From an uncultured Bacillota bacterium (lineage in GTDB: Bacteria > Bacillota > Clostridia > Oscillospirales > Oscillospiraceae), in NCBI GenBank assembly GCA_947645675.1, contig CANSDP010000018.1, positions 1 through 37,914 of the forward strand: DNA of 37,914 nt, in the 5' to 3' direction. Both the position numbers and the translations under genes were made by a program. Numbering within the stretch: position 1 is the stretch's first letter; each line of letters opens with the position of its first letter. The notes under the pieces were generated by a model. That model was not told the origin of the DNA and ran no database searches. It saw only the letters and a list, made by a program, of their open reading frames with translations. Positions 14,247 through 24,557 of this stretch are shown here, piece after piece.

Positions 14247-17200
14247 GTGGCGAAAAAACTGGACTCTATTGTAGAGCTTGCAGCGCAAAAGACCCGCGAA
14301 ATTTCCGCCAACAGCGGGAACTATATGGCGTTCCTGACCACCGCCGCCCACAACTTCAAGTACAATTTCCGTGACCAGCTTTTGATCTACGCGCAGAAGC
14401 CGGACGCCACCGCCTGCGCCCAGATCGACTTCTGGAACAAGCATGGCCGCTATGTTAACCGGGGCACCAGGGGGATCGCCCTGCTGGTGGACACCGACCA
14501 GGGCTACAAGCTGCGGTATGTCTTTGATATGTCTGACACCAACAGCCGTCAGGGGCGCACCATCCCCATCTGGAAGATGGAGCCACGGTATGAGGACACG
14601 GTAATCGAGGCGCTGGAGAACAGCTATGGCGAGTTCCCGGACCTCTCTGGTCTTGCTGCCTGCCTTCTGGAAACGGCGAAGGTCATCGTGGAGGACAACT
14701 TTGGCGACTACCTCACGGAGCTGCGGGGCATCAAAGAGGGCAGCCTGCTAGAAGAACTGGATGACCTCAGTACCGAAGCATGGTTTAAGGGCCTGGTGGA
14801 GAGCAGCGTGGCTTTTATCATGCTGACCCGGTGCGGCATCGACCCCATGGACTATTTCAGCGGCGAGGATTTCGCCCATGTCTATGACTTTGACACCCCG
14901 GAAACCCTCTCCATCTTGGGCGGCGCGGTGAGCGATATTGTGGAAATGCCCCTGCGGGAGATCGCCAGCACGGTTTTGAGCCTGTACCGGGCAGAGCAAA
15001 GGGAAAATCGCACATTTGCGCAAACTCCAAACAGGCCGTATCATGATGGCAGGACAAAACAGGAAAGGAGCGTTGAACATGGAACTGACATATCGAACGG
15101 AGGGCGACTACCGTCTGCCCAATCTGGAAGCGCCGGAGGCCCCGAAGGTCGGAAAATATGGGATGCTGCGGCGCAGTTACCTTCAGACCCACAGGAACGC
15201 CTACTACACGGGGATGCTCCTCAGCGGCAGGCTGAACGCCCATCTGGAGAAGATCGACCGGCAGGCCACGGAGATGGTGGAGCAGTTGACGGCGCGGATG
15301 GCGCGGGAGCAGGGCGTGACGGAGGAGCTGAAGGCCAGCGATCAGATGAAGTGGGTGGGCCTGATGAACAACATCCGGGCAGCAGCGGAGGAAGTGGCAC
15401 TGACAGAGCTGGTCTACGCGGACACATAAGCGGCCCGCTTATTGCTGGGGAAGAACTTCCGCAGGCCCCTGTTGACGGGACATCCGCTACTGCCGGACTT
15501 CAAAACAGCCACCATGATTTTAATGCCCGCACGGACATCCCCTACTATCACGAGGACAGCGAGAAACAGGAATTACTCCGCATCAGCGACGCCCTAAAAG
15601 ACCATAGGACCGAGATCGCCGCGTTCTTTGAAGCCCATGAGGGCAGAAAAGAGCGCGGCGATTTCATTAAGGGCTTCTTTGACAACACCTATGTGGAGAA
15701 AATTTTGAGCAATGGCCAGCGGGCCGGGTATCGGGCATGGGACGATGTGCTGAACCTCTGGCGCGGGACGTACCTCTCCCGCGAGAAAGAGGAATTCCTT
15801 CGGTGGCCCCATGTTGCCGACACCATCTACGGGATGATCCTGCTGCACCAGTGGCTCGACCCGGATGAGCGCCCCCTGCCCAGCGAAGCGGAACAAGTCT
15901 CTCTCATAGAACAGGCAGAAGCAGAAAAGGCTTCGGCTTTTATTTTGCCCCAGGAGGCCATTGACTATGTTCTGTGCGGAAGGTACTCACCGTCCAAACT
16001 CCGCATCTATGACCAGTATCAGAAGCAGGAAAGCAGACAGGAAAATGCCAAATTCCTGAAAGTGGAATACGGCGTAGGCTCCTATTCCAACGCTATCCCC
16101 AGCAGCGGCTTTAGGGTAGACCACGACAGCACGGGCATCACCATCTCCCGCGACTACGGCGACCCTGACGGGAAATTCCTGCTGACCTGGGCCAAGGTGG
16201 AAAAGCGTATTGGGGAACTGATTGCCGCTGGACGCTACCTGAACCGGGCTGAAAAAGAGCATTATCCGCAATACCGGGCACAGGTAGAGCAGCGGAAGGC
16301 CCGTTGGGACATCGCAGCGGAGATTTGCTCCATCATTGATGATTATGTGGATTTCAAAACACGGACCGGTGAAACGGACCCATACAAGGAACTCCTGCTT
16401 GCCAGAACGTGTGCGAACTCCTTTAGAATAGGGGAAAAGAAGTGCTATGTTCTGTCAGGAGATAATCTCTTTGTCCTACCCACCCTGCGAAACGCCATGC
16501 AGACGATCATCCGGGACAAGACCCACCTGACGGAACGCTGTGAGGCTGTGCTGGCTGATCTGAGCGGTCCCCTTGCCACACCGCTGGAACCCACCGAGGA
16601 GGAGCTGAATCCGCCGCCCCCTCCCAAAAAGGAATACCGCTTAACCCTGGGTGTCACGGTGTACCTGGGGGCGCAGGAGTATGAGCTGCTGGCCTATAAT
16701 GAGCAGACCGTCCGGCTCTATGACCCGACCTTTCCTATTTTCAATAAGGAACTGCCCCGTGAGGAATTCGACCGTCTGCTGGCGGAGAACCCGCTGAACG
16801 ACAGACTGCTTCAGGTGGCGGAGAACGCGGCACTTGTGGCTGACGCCGAAGAACCGGATGCCGGGGAATCGCCGGACGCCCCGCTGCCCGTGGGACGGAT
16901 CGACTTCCTGGGCACGAACGGCAGCGTGGGCGAAAGCGTGGAGTACACCGGCGCGGAGGAATTTGTGGCGGCAATCAAGGAAGAAAACCATGCTGGCGCG
17001 CCCATGCGGATCGTCCTCTACCGGGACGGCCAGGGCCAGACCATTCCCCAGGACTTCCTTGCCGAACTGGACCCGCCGCCCCAGGGCTTCCAGGTCATTG
17101 ACATGGTGCAGGCGCAGTTGGAGCGGGCAAAATGGCTCATTAACGCCTACTGCATGGAAGTCTTTGAGCAGGAGGCCGATTTCTCCGACCTCTCTCATGT

Positions 17201-20200
17201 CCCCCTGGCGTTCAGCTCCACCAGCGACAGCGCCCACACCGTGGAGATCAGCGCCGATCTGGTATCCTTCCGCCTGTCCTATCTGGTGGATGGTGCGGAA
17301 GCAACATCCATCCAATGCGCCGGCTTCCGTGACCTGAATGAATTTCTCGCCAACCTGGATTTTGACGAGATGGTGGCCTTCGCGGAGGAGGAGTACAACA
17401 AACAGCAGACACAGAAAAAGCAGACGGAAGTGCAGCAGACAGAGGATGATCCTTTCCCGGAGATAGACCCCGCCGCCATCCGCAGAACTCTTGCAGAAAG
17501 AGGCATTGTGGACGGAAAAGTCATTGACCCGGATAAACTGAATGCCGACCCCTTTATTCAGCGGGTCATGGCCGATGCGGAACAGGCTTCCGCCCGTGCG
17601 CCACAGTCTGATGAACGCTTTTCCCCCATCGAAACTGAGAACGGCTACGCTGTGTGGGACAACATTCGAGATGAGATTTATGTGGATGATGAGGGCGTCA
17701 GTGAGGAATTTACCAGCCGGTGGCAGGCAGAGGAGTACGCCCGCCAGTTGAACCAGGTGAACCCCCTCGCCCGGTATTATGGGGAGGGCGAAACCATCCT
17801 GATCCGGCAGTACCCTAACGGCCAGTATTATGTCCAATACTGCTATGACGATCAGGATAACACGGTGTATGCAACGGCGGGTGGCTTTGATACCTTTGAG
17901 CAGGCCGAAGCAGCACTTTATACCCATCGTCCCAAAGCAAAAAAAGACCCCATCGCCGCCCAGGACCTCGCGTACCGGCAGGCAGCGGAATATTGGTCCG
18001 GCGACGAGCATCTTGTGATTTTCCGGGAACCGAACGGGACCTTCTGCAATCAGTACGGCTTCATTTCCGGCAGGGTGACGCCCACGACCGGGAGCTTTGC
18101 CAAACTGGAGGAGGCGGAGAAACAACTTTATGCGGACCGCCCTCTGGCCCAAAAGGTCCAGGCACGGGAGAAGCCGCCCGCCCATGCCCCGGCGGACCGG
18201 GACGAAGCGGAGCGCCGGTATCAGGTGGTGGTCTACCACCACCTGGAAAACGGCATGGACGAGAAGCTGGAATACGCGACGCCGGAGGAAGCGGAACAGG
18301 CGGCACGGGGCTATCTGGAAGGCACGATGGAACCAGACGGCTTTGCCTACGAGGGGACGGCTGTCTACGACCTGCTGGAGAAGAAGTGGCTCCGCGTGAT
18401 CGGGGACTTCCCCACACCGGAACCTCCCGCCGCAAAAGAGGAACAACCTCTGCCCTCGCGGGAGGATACGGAAACGGCTGCTTCGGACCGTGACCTGCTC
18501 GGTAAGGAGATCACGCTGGAGGGCCGGCGGTTTCGTGTAGAAAAGATCGACGAGGATGGCCGGGCCTCCCTGCGGGATCTCACCTTTGAGGGCGCAGTTG
18601 GTTTCCCCATCGAGCGCGTGGAGCATATTTCCGTCATTCGGCGTCTGATGGGACCGGCTGAAAAGACAGCGGGACCGGGAAAGGGCGTGGAAAGTTTAGC
18701 AGATGGGCACGACCAAGGCGGTACGGAGCCGCCACTGGCCCCCCAGCGCAGGGCCAGGGTGTCCCCCTTTGTCCTCCATCCTGAAGTCCCCAACGCGGAC
18801 CGACATGAGTACCACATCACCGATGACGCCATCGGCACAGGGACGCCGGGAGAACGGTTCAGCAACAATGTCCGGGTCATCCGCCTGCTGAAAAGGCTGG
18901 AGGCCGAGGACCGGCTTGCCACCCCAGAGGAACAGGAGGTGCTGGCGCAGTATGTGGGCTGGGGTGGGCTGGCAGACTGCTTTGACGAGCGCCACAGCAA
19001 GTACGCTGAGCTGAAAGCCCTGTTGACCGAGGAGGAATATGCCGCGGCCAGGGAGTCCACCCTGACGGCCTTCTATACTCCGCCCGTGGTCATCCGATCT
19101 ATCTATCAGGCCCTCACGAACATGGGCTTCCAGACCGGAAACCTGCTGGAGCCGTCCTGCGGCATCGGCAACTTTATCGGTATGCGCCCGGAGGCCCTGG
19201 CGGACTCCAAAATCTACGGCGTGGAGCTGGACGGCATCTCAGGCCGCATCGCCCAGCAGCTTTATCAACAATCGTCCATCGCTGTCCAGGGGTTTGAAAA
19301 AACAGACCTCCCGGACAGCTTTTTTGACGCCGCTATCGGAAATGTGCCCTTCGGCTCCTTCAAGGTGATCGACAAGCGGTATGACCGATACAATTTCCTC
19401 ATTCACGACTACTTCTTTGCCCGGACACTGGATAAGGTCAGGCCGGGCGGCGTCATCGCCTTTGTCACCAGCAAGGGAACAATGGACAAGGACACCCCCA
19501 CCGTGCGGAAGTACCTTGCCCAGCGTGCCGACCTGCTGGGGGCCATCCGTCTGCCCAACAACACCTTCAAGGACGCCGCGGGCACGGATGTGACCAGCGA
19601 CATCCTCTTTTTGCAGAAGCGGGATGCCCTCTCCAGCGAGGAACCGGATTGGGTACACCTGAACACCGACGCCAACGGGCTGAAAATGAACCAGTATTTT
19701 ATTGACCACCCGGAGATGGTCATGGGCGAAATGCGAGAGATCAGCGGCCCTTATGGGCCGGAAACCGCCTGCCTGCCCATTGAGGGTCGGGACCTGGGAG
19801 AACAGCTTGCCGCCGCCATTCAGAATATCCGAGGCTCCATCACCGAGTATGTCATGGACGACCCGGAAATCGAGGGCGAGGACAAGTCCATCCCCGCGGA
19901 CCCGGAGGTACGAAATTTCAGCTATACCATCGTGGACGGCAAGGTGTACTACCGGGAAAACAGCCGCATGAACCCGGTAGAGGTGTCCGTGACAGCGGCC
20001 AACCGCATCAAGGGGCTGATCGGCATACGGGACTGTGTGCGGACGCTCATTGAGTACCAGACCGAGGACTGGCCCGACCAGGACATTCAGGCCCAGCAGC
20101 GGAAGTTAAACGCTCTTTACGACGCCTTTGTGGACAAGTACGGGCGGATCAACTCCCGCGCCAACAGCTCCGCGTTCAGCATGGACAGCGCCTACTTCCT

Positions 20201-23200
20201 CCTGACCTCCCTGGAGGTGCTGGACGATGAGCGCAACTTTGTCCGCAAGGCGGATATGTTTACCAAGCGCACCATCAAGCAGAGGGTCACGATCACCCAT
20301 GTAGATACCGCGTCCGAGGCCCTGGCCGTGTCACTGGCTGAAAAGGCAAAGGTGGACATGGACTATATGGCGGAGCTGACCGGCAAGACCGAGCAGGAGG
20401 TCTACGCCGACCTGACCGGCGTGATCTTCCTGAACCCCATGCACGGGTATGGCGGTGGCTCCGAGGAAAAGTACCTCACCGCGGACGAATACCTCTCCGG
20501 GAATGTGCGGGAGAAGCTGGAATGGGCAAAACGAAGCGCCGAACTGTACCCGGAGGACTACACCGCCCATGTCCAGGCTTTGGAACGGGTGCAGCCGGTG
20601 GACCTGACCGCCAGCGAGATCGCCGTCCGGCTGGGGGCCACCTGGCTGCCCACAGAGGTCATTGACCAATTTATCTATGAACTGTTCGGGACTTCCCCCC
20701 GCAGTCAGCGGATGATACGCAGCCATTACTCCCAGCACACCGGCGCATGGAATATCGAAAGTAAATTTGCCGACAGGGGCAATGTCAAGGCGGAGAACAC
20801 CTACGGCACCACCCGTGTCAATGGCTACAAAATCATTGAGGAAACCCTGAATCTTCGGGATTTGCGTATTTTTGACTATGTGGAGGACGAACACGGCAAC
20901 CGCGTTCCCATCCTGAACAAGAAGGAAACGGCTATCGCCCAGGGCAAGCAGGAGCTTATCAAGCAGGCGTTCCAGGACTGGATTTGGAAAGACCCAGCCC
21001 GGAGGGAGCGTCTGACAAGGCTCTACAACGACAAGTTCAACAGCATACGGCCCCGTGAGTATGACGGGAGCCACCTGAACTTTGTGGGCATCAACCCAGA
21101 GATCACCCTGCGGCCCCATCAGGTGAACGCCATCGCCCACATCCTCTACGGAGGGAACACCCTGCTGGCCCATGTGGTGGGGGCAGGGAAAACATTTGAA
21201 ATGGTAGCTGCCGCCCAGGAGAGCAAGCGGCTGGGGCTGTGCCAAAAAAGTCTGTTCGTGGTGCCCAACCACCTGACGGAGCAGTGGGCGTCGGAGTATT
21301 TGCAGCTCTACCCCTCTGCCAATATTCTGGTGGCGACCAGGAAGGACTTTGAAACCAAGAACCGCAAGCGGTTCTGCGGCAGGATCGCCACCGGCGACTA
21401 TGACGCCATCATCATCGGACACAGCCAGTTTGAGAAAATCCCGGTGAGTGTGGAGCGCCAGCGGTATCTTCTGGAACAGCAGCGGAGTGAGGTCCTGAAC
21501 GGCATCGCGGAGCTGAAAGCCAACCACGGGGAACGCTTCTCCATCAAGCAGATGGAGCGCACAAAAAAGTCCATTGACGCCAAGTTAGCAAAGTTGAACG
21601 ACCAGAGCCGTAAGGATGATGTGGTCACATTTGAAGAACTGGGCATTGACCGCCTCTTTGTCGATGAAGCCCACTACTACAAAAACCTCGCCGCCTTTTC
21701 CAAAATGCGGAATGTGGGCGGCATCAGCCAGACGGAGGCCCAGAAGTCCAGCGACCTCTATATGAAATGCCGCTATCTGGACGAGCTGACCGGGGGCCGG
21801 GGCGTTGTGTTCGCCACAGGCACCCCCATCTCCAACACCATGGTGGAGATGTATACCATGCAGAAGTATTTGCAGTACCACACCCTGGAAGAACACGGCC
21901 TGCTCAATTTTGACGCCTGGGCGTCTACCTTTGGCGAGACTGTCACCGCCATCGAGCTGGCCCCGGAGGGCACCGGCTACCGGGCCAAGACCCGGTTCTC
22001 CCGGTTCTACAACCTCCCAGAACTCATGTCTATGTTCAAAGAAGTGGCGGACATCCAGACGGCGGATATGCTCAACCTCCCCGTCCCCAAGGCCAACTAC
22101 CACAACATCGTGCTAAAACCCTCGGAACAGCAGAAGGAGATGGTGGCGGCGCTGGGGCAGCGGGCGGAGAAGGTCCGCAATAGGATGGTGGACAGCACCG
22201 AGGACAATATGCTGCTTATCACCAACGACGGGCGCAAGCTGGCCCTGGACCAACGGCTCCTCAACCCCTTGCTCCCGGACAGCGACACCAGCAAAATCAA
22301 CGCCTGTGCTGGGGATGTGTTTGATATATGGCAGCGCACAGCGGACCAACGTTCCGCGCAGATGGTATTCTGCGACCTCTCCACCCCTGGCAAGAACCGG
22401 CCCATTGAAATGGTCCCAAACGAGCAGGGCGGCTACGAGATGGCGGAATTTCAGAATGTCTATGATGACCTGCGGAATAAGCTGATTGCCAGGGGCATAC
22501 CAGCCGAAGAAATAGCCTATATCCACAGCGCCAACACGGAGACACAGAAAAAGGAGTTGTTCGGCAAGGTGCGCTCCGGGCAGGTCCGGGTGCTGATCGG
22601 CTCCACCCAGAAGATGGGCGCGGGCACCAATGTCCAGAAGAAACTCGTGGCGCTCCATCATCTGGACTGTCCCTGGCGGCCTAGCGACCTTCAGCAACGG
22701 GAGGGCCGGATCATCCGGCAGGGCAACGAGAACAATGAGGTGGACATCTATACCTATGTTACCGAGAACACCTTTGACAGCTATCTCTATCAGCTGGTGG
22801 AGGGCAAGCAGAAGTTCATCGGGCAGATCATGACCAGCAAATCCCCGGTCCGGTCCTGCGAGGATATAGATGAAACCGCCCTGTCATACGCGGAAATCAA
22901 GGCGCTCTGCACCGGCAATCCCCACATCAAGGAGAAGATGGACCTGGACATTGATGTGCAGCGTCTCCGGCTCCTGAAAGCCAACCACCTCAGCCAGCGG
23001 TACGCCCTGGAGGATCAGATCATTAAGACGCTGCCTCAGCAGATTGCCAAGTATGAGCAGTCTATTGAGGGCTATCTTTCCGATATGGACCGGCTGAAGG
23101 AGAACACCCACCCCAATGAGGACGGCTTCTCCCCCATGGAGGTGGAGGGGACCGTCTACACCGACAAAAAAGCCGCAGGCAGCGCCATCCTCGCCGCCTG

Positions 23201-23627
23201 CAAAGCCATGACCAGCCCCGAACCTGTCCCCCTGGGCCAGTACCGGGGCTTTTCTATGGACCTGTCCTTTGCAAGCCTGACCAGGGAGTTCAAGGTCACG
23301 CTGAAAGGGGCGCTGTACTACACCACGAACCTCGGCACAGATGTTTTTGGCAACATTCTCCGCCTGGACAATCTGCTGGAAAGCATGGAGGAGCGGATCA
23401 GCACCTGCCGGGAACAGTTGGAAAATACCAGGATGCAGCTCGAAAACGCCAAACTGGAGGTGGATAAGCCCTTTCCCCAGGAGGACGAGCTGAAAAGAAA
23501 GTCCGCCCGCCTGGATGAATTGAACATCCTGCTGAACATGGACAAGCGGGAGAGCGAGATCGTGGATGGAGATGTAGGGGATGAAGTCACCGCCCCCGCC
23601 CGTGGCAGTCCCGACCGCGAACGCTGA
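14247..23627 (+). CDS. Giant ArdC-like/N6-methylase/SNF2 helicase protein
   Basis: A 3126-residue DNA-processing protein of the large helicase/methylase class carried by Tn1549-like elements. The GTG start at 14247 follows GGAGGG. Order: an ArdC-like N-terminal domain (about 20-110, FRDQLLIYAQKPDATACAQI); a Gly/Gln/Arg-rich linker (about 255-425) under the nested tnpV; several undefined modules, including a tandem repeat (about 1177-1231 and 1249-1301); an N6-adenine methylase core with motif I EPSCGIGNF (E1635) and NVPF (1699-1702) in place of NPPY; then SNF2 helicase motifs: Walker A GAGKT (K2315), DEAH (2473-2476), TGTPISN, and C-terminal QREGRIIRQGN. A coiled-coil-like end follows. It probably remodels and modifies element DNA, perhaps protecting it from restriction. 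Confidence 0.9.
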   Translation: MAKKLDSIVELAAQKTREISANSGNYMAFLTTAAHNFKYNFRDQLLIYAQKPDATACAQIDFWNKHGRYVNRGTRGIALLVDTDQGYKLRYVFDMSDTNSRQGRTIPIWKMEPRYEDTVIEALENSYGEFPDLSGLAACLLETAKVIVEDNFGDYLTELRGIKEGSLLEELDDLSTEAWFKGLVESSVAFIMLTRCGIDPMDYFSGEDFAHVYDFDTPETLSILGGAVSDIVEMPLREIASTVLSLYRAEQRENRTFAQTPNRPYHDGRTKQERSVEHGTDISNGGRLPSAQSGSAGGPEGRKIWDAAAQLPSDPQERLLHGDAPQRQAERPSGEDRPAGHGDGGAVDGADGAGAGRDGGAEGQRSDEVGGPDEQHPGSSGGSGTDRAGLRGHISGPLIAGEELPQAPVDGTSATAGLQNSHHDFNARTDIPYYHEDSEKQELLRISDALKDHRTEIAAFFEAHEGRKERGDFIKGFFDNTYVEKILSNGQRAGYRAWDDVLNLWRGTYLSREKEEFLRWPHVADTIYGMILLHQWLDPDERPLPSEAEQVSLIEQAEAEKASAFILPQEAIDYVLCGRYSPSKLRIYDQYQKQESRQENAKFLKVEYGVGSYSNAIPSSGFRVDHDSTGITISRDYGDPDGKFLLTWAKVEKRIGELIAAGRYLNRAEKEHYPQYRAQVEQRKARWDIAAEICSIIDDYVDFKTRTGETDPYKELLLARTCANSFRIGEKKCYVLSGDNLFVLPTLRNAMQTIIRDKTHLTERCEAVLADLSGPLATPLEPTEEELNPPPPPKKEYRLTLGVTVYLGAQEYELLAYNEQTVRLYDPTFPIFNKELPREEFDRLLAENPLNDRLLQVAENAALVADAEEPDAGESPDAPLPVGRIDFLGTNGSVGESVEYTGAEEFVAAIKEENHAGAPMRIVLYRDGQGQTIPQDFLAELDPPPQGFQVIDMVQAQLERAKWLINAYCMEVFEQEADFSDLSHVPLAFSSTSDSAHTVEISADLVSFRLSYLVDGAEATSIQCAGFRDLNEFLANLDFDEMVAFAEEEYNKQQTQKKQTEVQQTEDDPFPEIDPAAIRRTLAERGIVDGKVIDPDKLNADPFIQRVMADAEQASARAPQSDERFSPIETENGYAVWDNIRDEIYVDDEGVSEEFTSRWQAEEYARQLNQVNPLARYYGEGETILIRQYPNGQYYVQYCYDDQDNTVYATAGGFDTFEQAEAALYTHRPKAKKDPIAAQDLAYRQAAEYWSGDEHLVIFREPNGTFCNQYGFISGRVTPTTGSFAKLEEAEKQLYADRPLAQKVQAREKPPAHAPADRDEAERRYQVVVYHHLENGMDEKLEYATPEEAEQAARGYLEGTMEPDGFAYEGTAVYDLLEKKWLRVIGDFPTPEPPAAKEEQPLPSREDTETAASDRDLLGKEITLEGRRFRVEKIDEDGRASLRDLTFEGAVGFPIERVEHISVIRRLMGPAEKTAGPGKGVESLADGHDQGGTEPPLAPQRRARVSPFVLHPEVPNADRHEYHITDDAIGTGTPGERFSNNVRVIRLLKRLEAEDRLATPEEQEVLAQYVGWGGLADCFDERHSKYAELKALLTEEEYAAARESTLTAFYTPPVVIRSIYQALTNMGFQTGNLLEPSCGIGNFIGMRPEALADSKIYGVELDGISGRIAQQLYQQSSIAVQGFEKTDLPDSFFDAAIGNVPFGSFKVIDKRYDRYNFLIHDYFFARTLDKVRPGGVIAFVTSKGTMDKDTPTVRKYLAQRADLLGAIRLPNNTFKDAAGTDVTSDILFLQKRDALSSEEPDWVHLNTDANGLKMNQYFIDHPEMVMGEMREISGPYGPETACLPIEGRDLGEQLAAAIQNIRGSITEYVMDDPEIEGEDKSIPADPEVRNFSYTIVDGKVYYRENSRMNPVEVSVTAANRIKGLIGIRDCVRTLIEYQTEDWPDQDIQAQQRKLNALYDAFVDKYGRINSRANSSAFSMDSAYFLLTSLEVLDDERNFVRKADMFTKRTIKQRVTITHVDTASEALAVSLAEKAKVDMDYMAELTGKTEQEVYADLTGVIFLNPMHGYGGGSEEKYLTADEYLSGNVREKLEWAKRSAELYPEDYTAHVQALERVQPVDLTASEIAVRLGATWLPTEVIDQFIYELFGTSPRSQRMIRSHYSQHTGAWNIESKFADRGNVKAENTYGTTRVNGYKIIEETLNLRDLRIFDYVEDEHGNRVPILNKKETAIAQGKQELIKQAFQDWIWKDPARRERLTRLYNDKFNSIRPREYDGSHLNFVGINPEITLRPHQVNAIAHILYGGNTLLAHVVGAGKTFEMVAAAQESKRLGLCQKSLFVVPNHLTEQWASEYLQLYPSANILVATRKDFETKNRKRFCGRIATGDYDAIIIGHSQFEKIPVSVERQRYLLEQQRSEVLNGIAELKANHGERFSIKQMERTKKSIDAKLAKLNDQSRKDDVVTFEELGIDRLFVDEAHYYKNLAAFSKMRNVGGISQTEAQKSSDLYMKCRYLDELTGGRGVVFATGTPISNTMVEMYTMQKYLQYHTLEEHGLLNFDAWASTFGETVTAIELAPEGTGYRAKTRFSRFYNLPELMSMFKEVADIQTADMLNLPVPKANYHNIVLKPSEQQKEMVAALGQRAEKVRNRMVDSTEDNMLLITNDGRKLALDQRLLNPLLPDSDTSKINACAGDVFDIWQRTADQRSAQMVFCDLSTPGKNRPIEMVPNEQGGYEMAEFQNVYDDLRNKLIARGIPAEEIAYIHSANTETQKKELFGKVRSGQVRVLIGSTQKMGAGTNVQKKLVALHHLDCPWRPSDLQQREGRIIRQGNENNEVDIYTYVTENTFDSYLYQLVEGKQKFIGQIMTSKSPVRSCEDIDETALSYAEIKALCTGNPHIKEKMDLDIDVQRLRLLKANHLSQRYALEDQIIKTLPQQIAKYEQSIEGYLSDMDRLKENTHPNEDGFSPMEVEGTVYTDKKAAGSAILAACKAMTSPEPVPLGQYRGFSMDLSFASLTREFKVTLKGALYYTTNLGTDVFGNILRLDNLLESMEERISTCREQLENTRMQLENAKLEVDKPFPQEDELKRKSARLDELNILLNMDKRESEIVDGDVGDEVTAPARGSPDRER
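15079..15429 (+). CDS. tnpV: TnpV family protein nested inside the giant gene
   Basis: A 116-residue TnpV-type protein (family of the tnpV gene of Tn4451). It is read in the +1 frame relative to the surrounding helicase gene. The ATG at 15079 has its own AAAGGAG (15064-15070) with 8-base spacing. The conserved parts are clear: GKYGMLRRSYLQTHR, YYTGMLLSGRLNAHL and DQMKWVGLMNNIRAAAEEV. In the frame of the giant gene this stretch is low-complexity Gly/Gln/Arg/Asp linker, as expected when tnpV is the frame under selection. The role of TnpV is not established. Confidence 0.85.
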   Translation: MELTYRTEGDYRLPNLEAPEAPKVGKYGMLRRSYLQTHRNAYYTGMLLSGRLNAHLEKIDRQATEMVEQLTARMAREQGVTEELKASDQMKWVGLMNNIRAAAEEVALTELVYADT

Positions 23628-23657
23628 AAGAGTGAGAAATGTCTGACCCTCAAAAAC

Positions 23658-23709
23658 ATGATACGGGAGCAAGCGGCAGACTTGCCCCCGTACATAGTTT
23701 GTTGTATCA
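23658..23709 (+). terminator. Hairpins after the giant gene
   Basis: An inner stem ACGGGAGCAAG (23663-23673) / CTTGCCCCCGT (23681-23691) has one mismatch and a 7-base loop. An outer pair ATGATAC (23658-23664) / GTATCAT (23703-23709) can form instead. TACATAG follows the inner stem at 23691-23697, recalling the repeated TTACATA module. There is no T run. The rest of the 154-base gap holds no gene. Confidence 0.45.
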
Positions 23710-23781
23710 TTTCCGCGGATGGGTGTCCCACGCCCACCTGTATACGGTATCAAAATTCATGATAGAATGGAGTTGAATGCT

Positions 23782-24486
23782 ATGGCAACCTATCTCACAG
23801 GCGACACACATGGGAATTTTCTCCGCGTGGACACCTTTTGCCGCGCAATGGAAACAACAAAATCCGATACCATAATCATCCTTGGTGATGCGGGTTTCAA
23901 TTATTACCTGAATGACCGCGACACCCGCGCAAAAGAGTATGCCAGCGCCATTCCGGTCAAATTCTTCAGTATCCACGGCAACCATGAGGCCAGGCCCCAG
24001 CGCATCCCATCCTATATGGAAGGAGAATACTGCGGCGGGAAAATTCTCTATGAAGAAGCATTTCCGAACATCCTCTTTGCTGTTGACGGCGAGATTTACA
24101 ATTTCGATGGGTACAAGTGTATCGTGATCGGGGGCGCGTACAGTGTGGATAAGCACTACCGGCTGGCGCACGGGTGGCATTGGTGGCCGGATGAGCAGCC
24201 GGACGAGGAGATCAAAGCCGTGGTTGAAGCGCGGCTTGCCGCCTTACACTGGAACATCGACATTGTTTTGAGCCACACCTGCCCCCGCAAATATGAGCCG
24301 ACCGAAGTATTTCTCTCCGGCCTTGACCAAAGCTCCGTAGACAAGAGTACCGAGGACTGGCTGGATGGCATAGAGGACCGCCTGGACTACAAAAAATGGT
24401 ACTGCGGCCACTACCATACCCGGAAACAGATCGACAAAATACAATTCATGTTCGAGGACTTTGACACGATGTTTATTCGTTTATAA
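23782..24486 (+). CDS. Calcineurin-like metallophosphoesterase
   Basis: A 234-residue metal-dependent phosphoesterase, cytoplasmic. The start at 23782 (MATYLTGDTHGN) follows GGAG with 9-base spacing; starts at 23767 or 23719 lack a ribosome site and precede the first motif strand. The metal-binding motifs are complete: GDTHGN (D8, H10), LGDAG (D36), GNHE (N67, H68), a His in LSHTCP, and GHYH (H210, H212). The substrate cannot be told; nucleotides, phosphoproteins or nucleic acid are all possible. It lies just before the XRE/HipA-like pair, with its own gap on the left, as accessory cargo. Confidence 0.88.
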   Translation: MATYLTGDTHGNFLRVDTFCRAMETTKSDTIIILGDAGFNYYLNDRDTRAKEYASAIPVKFFSIHGNHEARPQRIPSYMEGEYCGGKILYEEAFPNILFAVDGEIYNFDGYKCIVIGGAYSVDKHYRLAHGWHWWPDEQPDEEIKAVVEARLAALHWNIDIVLSHTCPRKYEPTEVFLSGLDQSSVDKSTEDWLDGIEDRLDYKKWYCGHYHTRKQIDKIQFMFEDFDTMFIRL

Positions 24487-24528
24487 TCATCGTAATTCTA
24501 TTTTCCTGGGCATAGGGAGCATAAGTGA

Positions 24529-24557
24529 TTGACAGACAATCGGTATGCCGATATAAT
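24529..24557 (+). promoter_or_regulatory. Consensus sigma-A promoter for the XRE/HipA-like operon
   Basis: TTGACA (24529-24534) and TATAAT (24552-24557) are perfect -35 and -10 hexamers with exactly 17 bases between them. Transcription would start near 24564, leaving about 25 bases before the ATG at 24589. It is the only perfect promoter I recognised in the window. Confidence 0.9.
24539..24552. promoter_or_regulatory. Probable operator inside the promoter spacer
   Basis: ATCGG (24539-24543) and CCGAT (24548-24552) are perfect inverted arms around TATG, lying between the -35 and -10 boxes and touching the -10. A dimer of the XRE protein encoded next would block RNA polymerase here, giving self-repression as in HipB-type systems. 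This is inferred from position. Confidence 0.6.

Noticed and set aside
16641-18626. 661-codon minus-strand open frame opposite the giant helicase gene
   Set aside because: No domain or ribosome site; its composition is that of a reverse-frame shadow of the coding strand.
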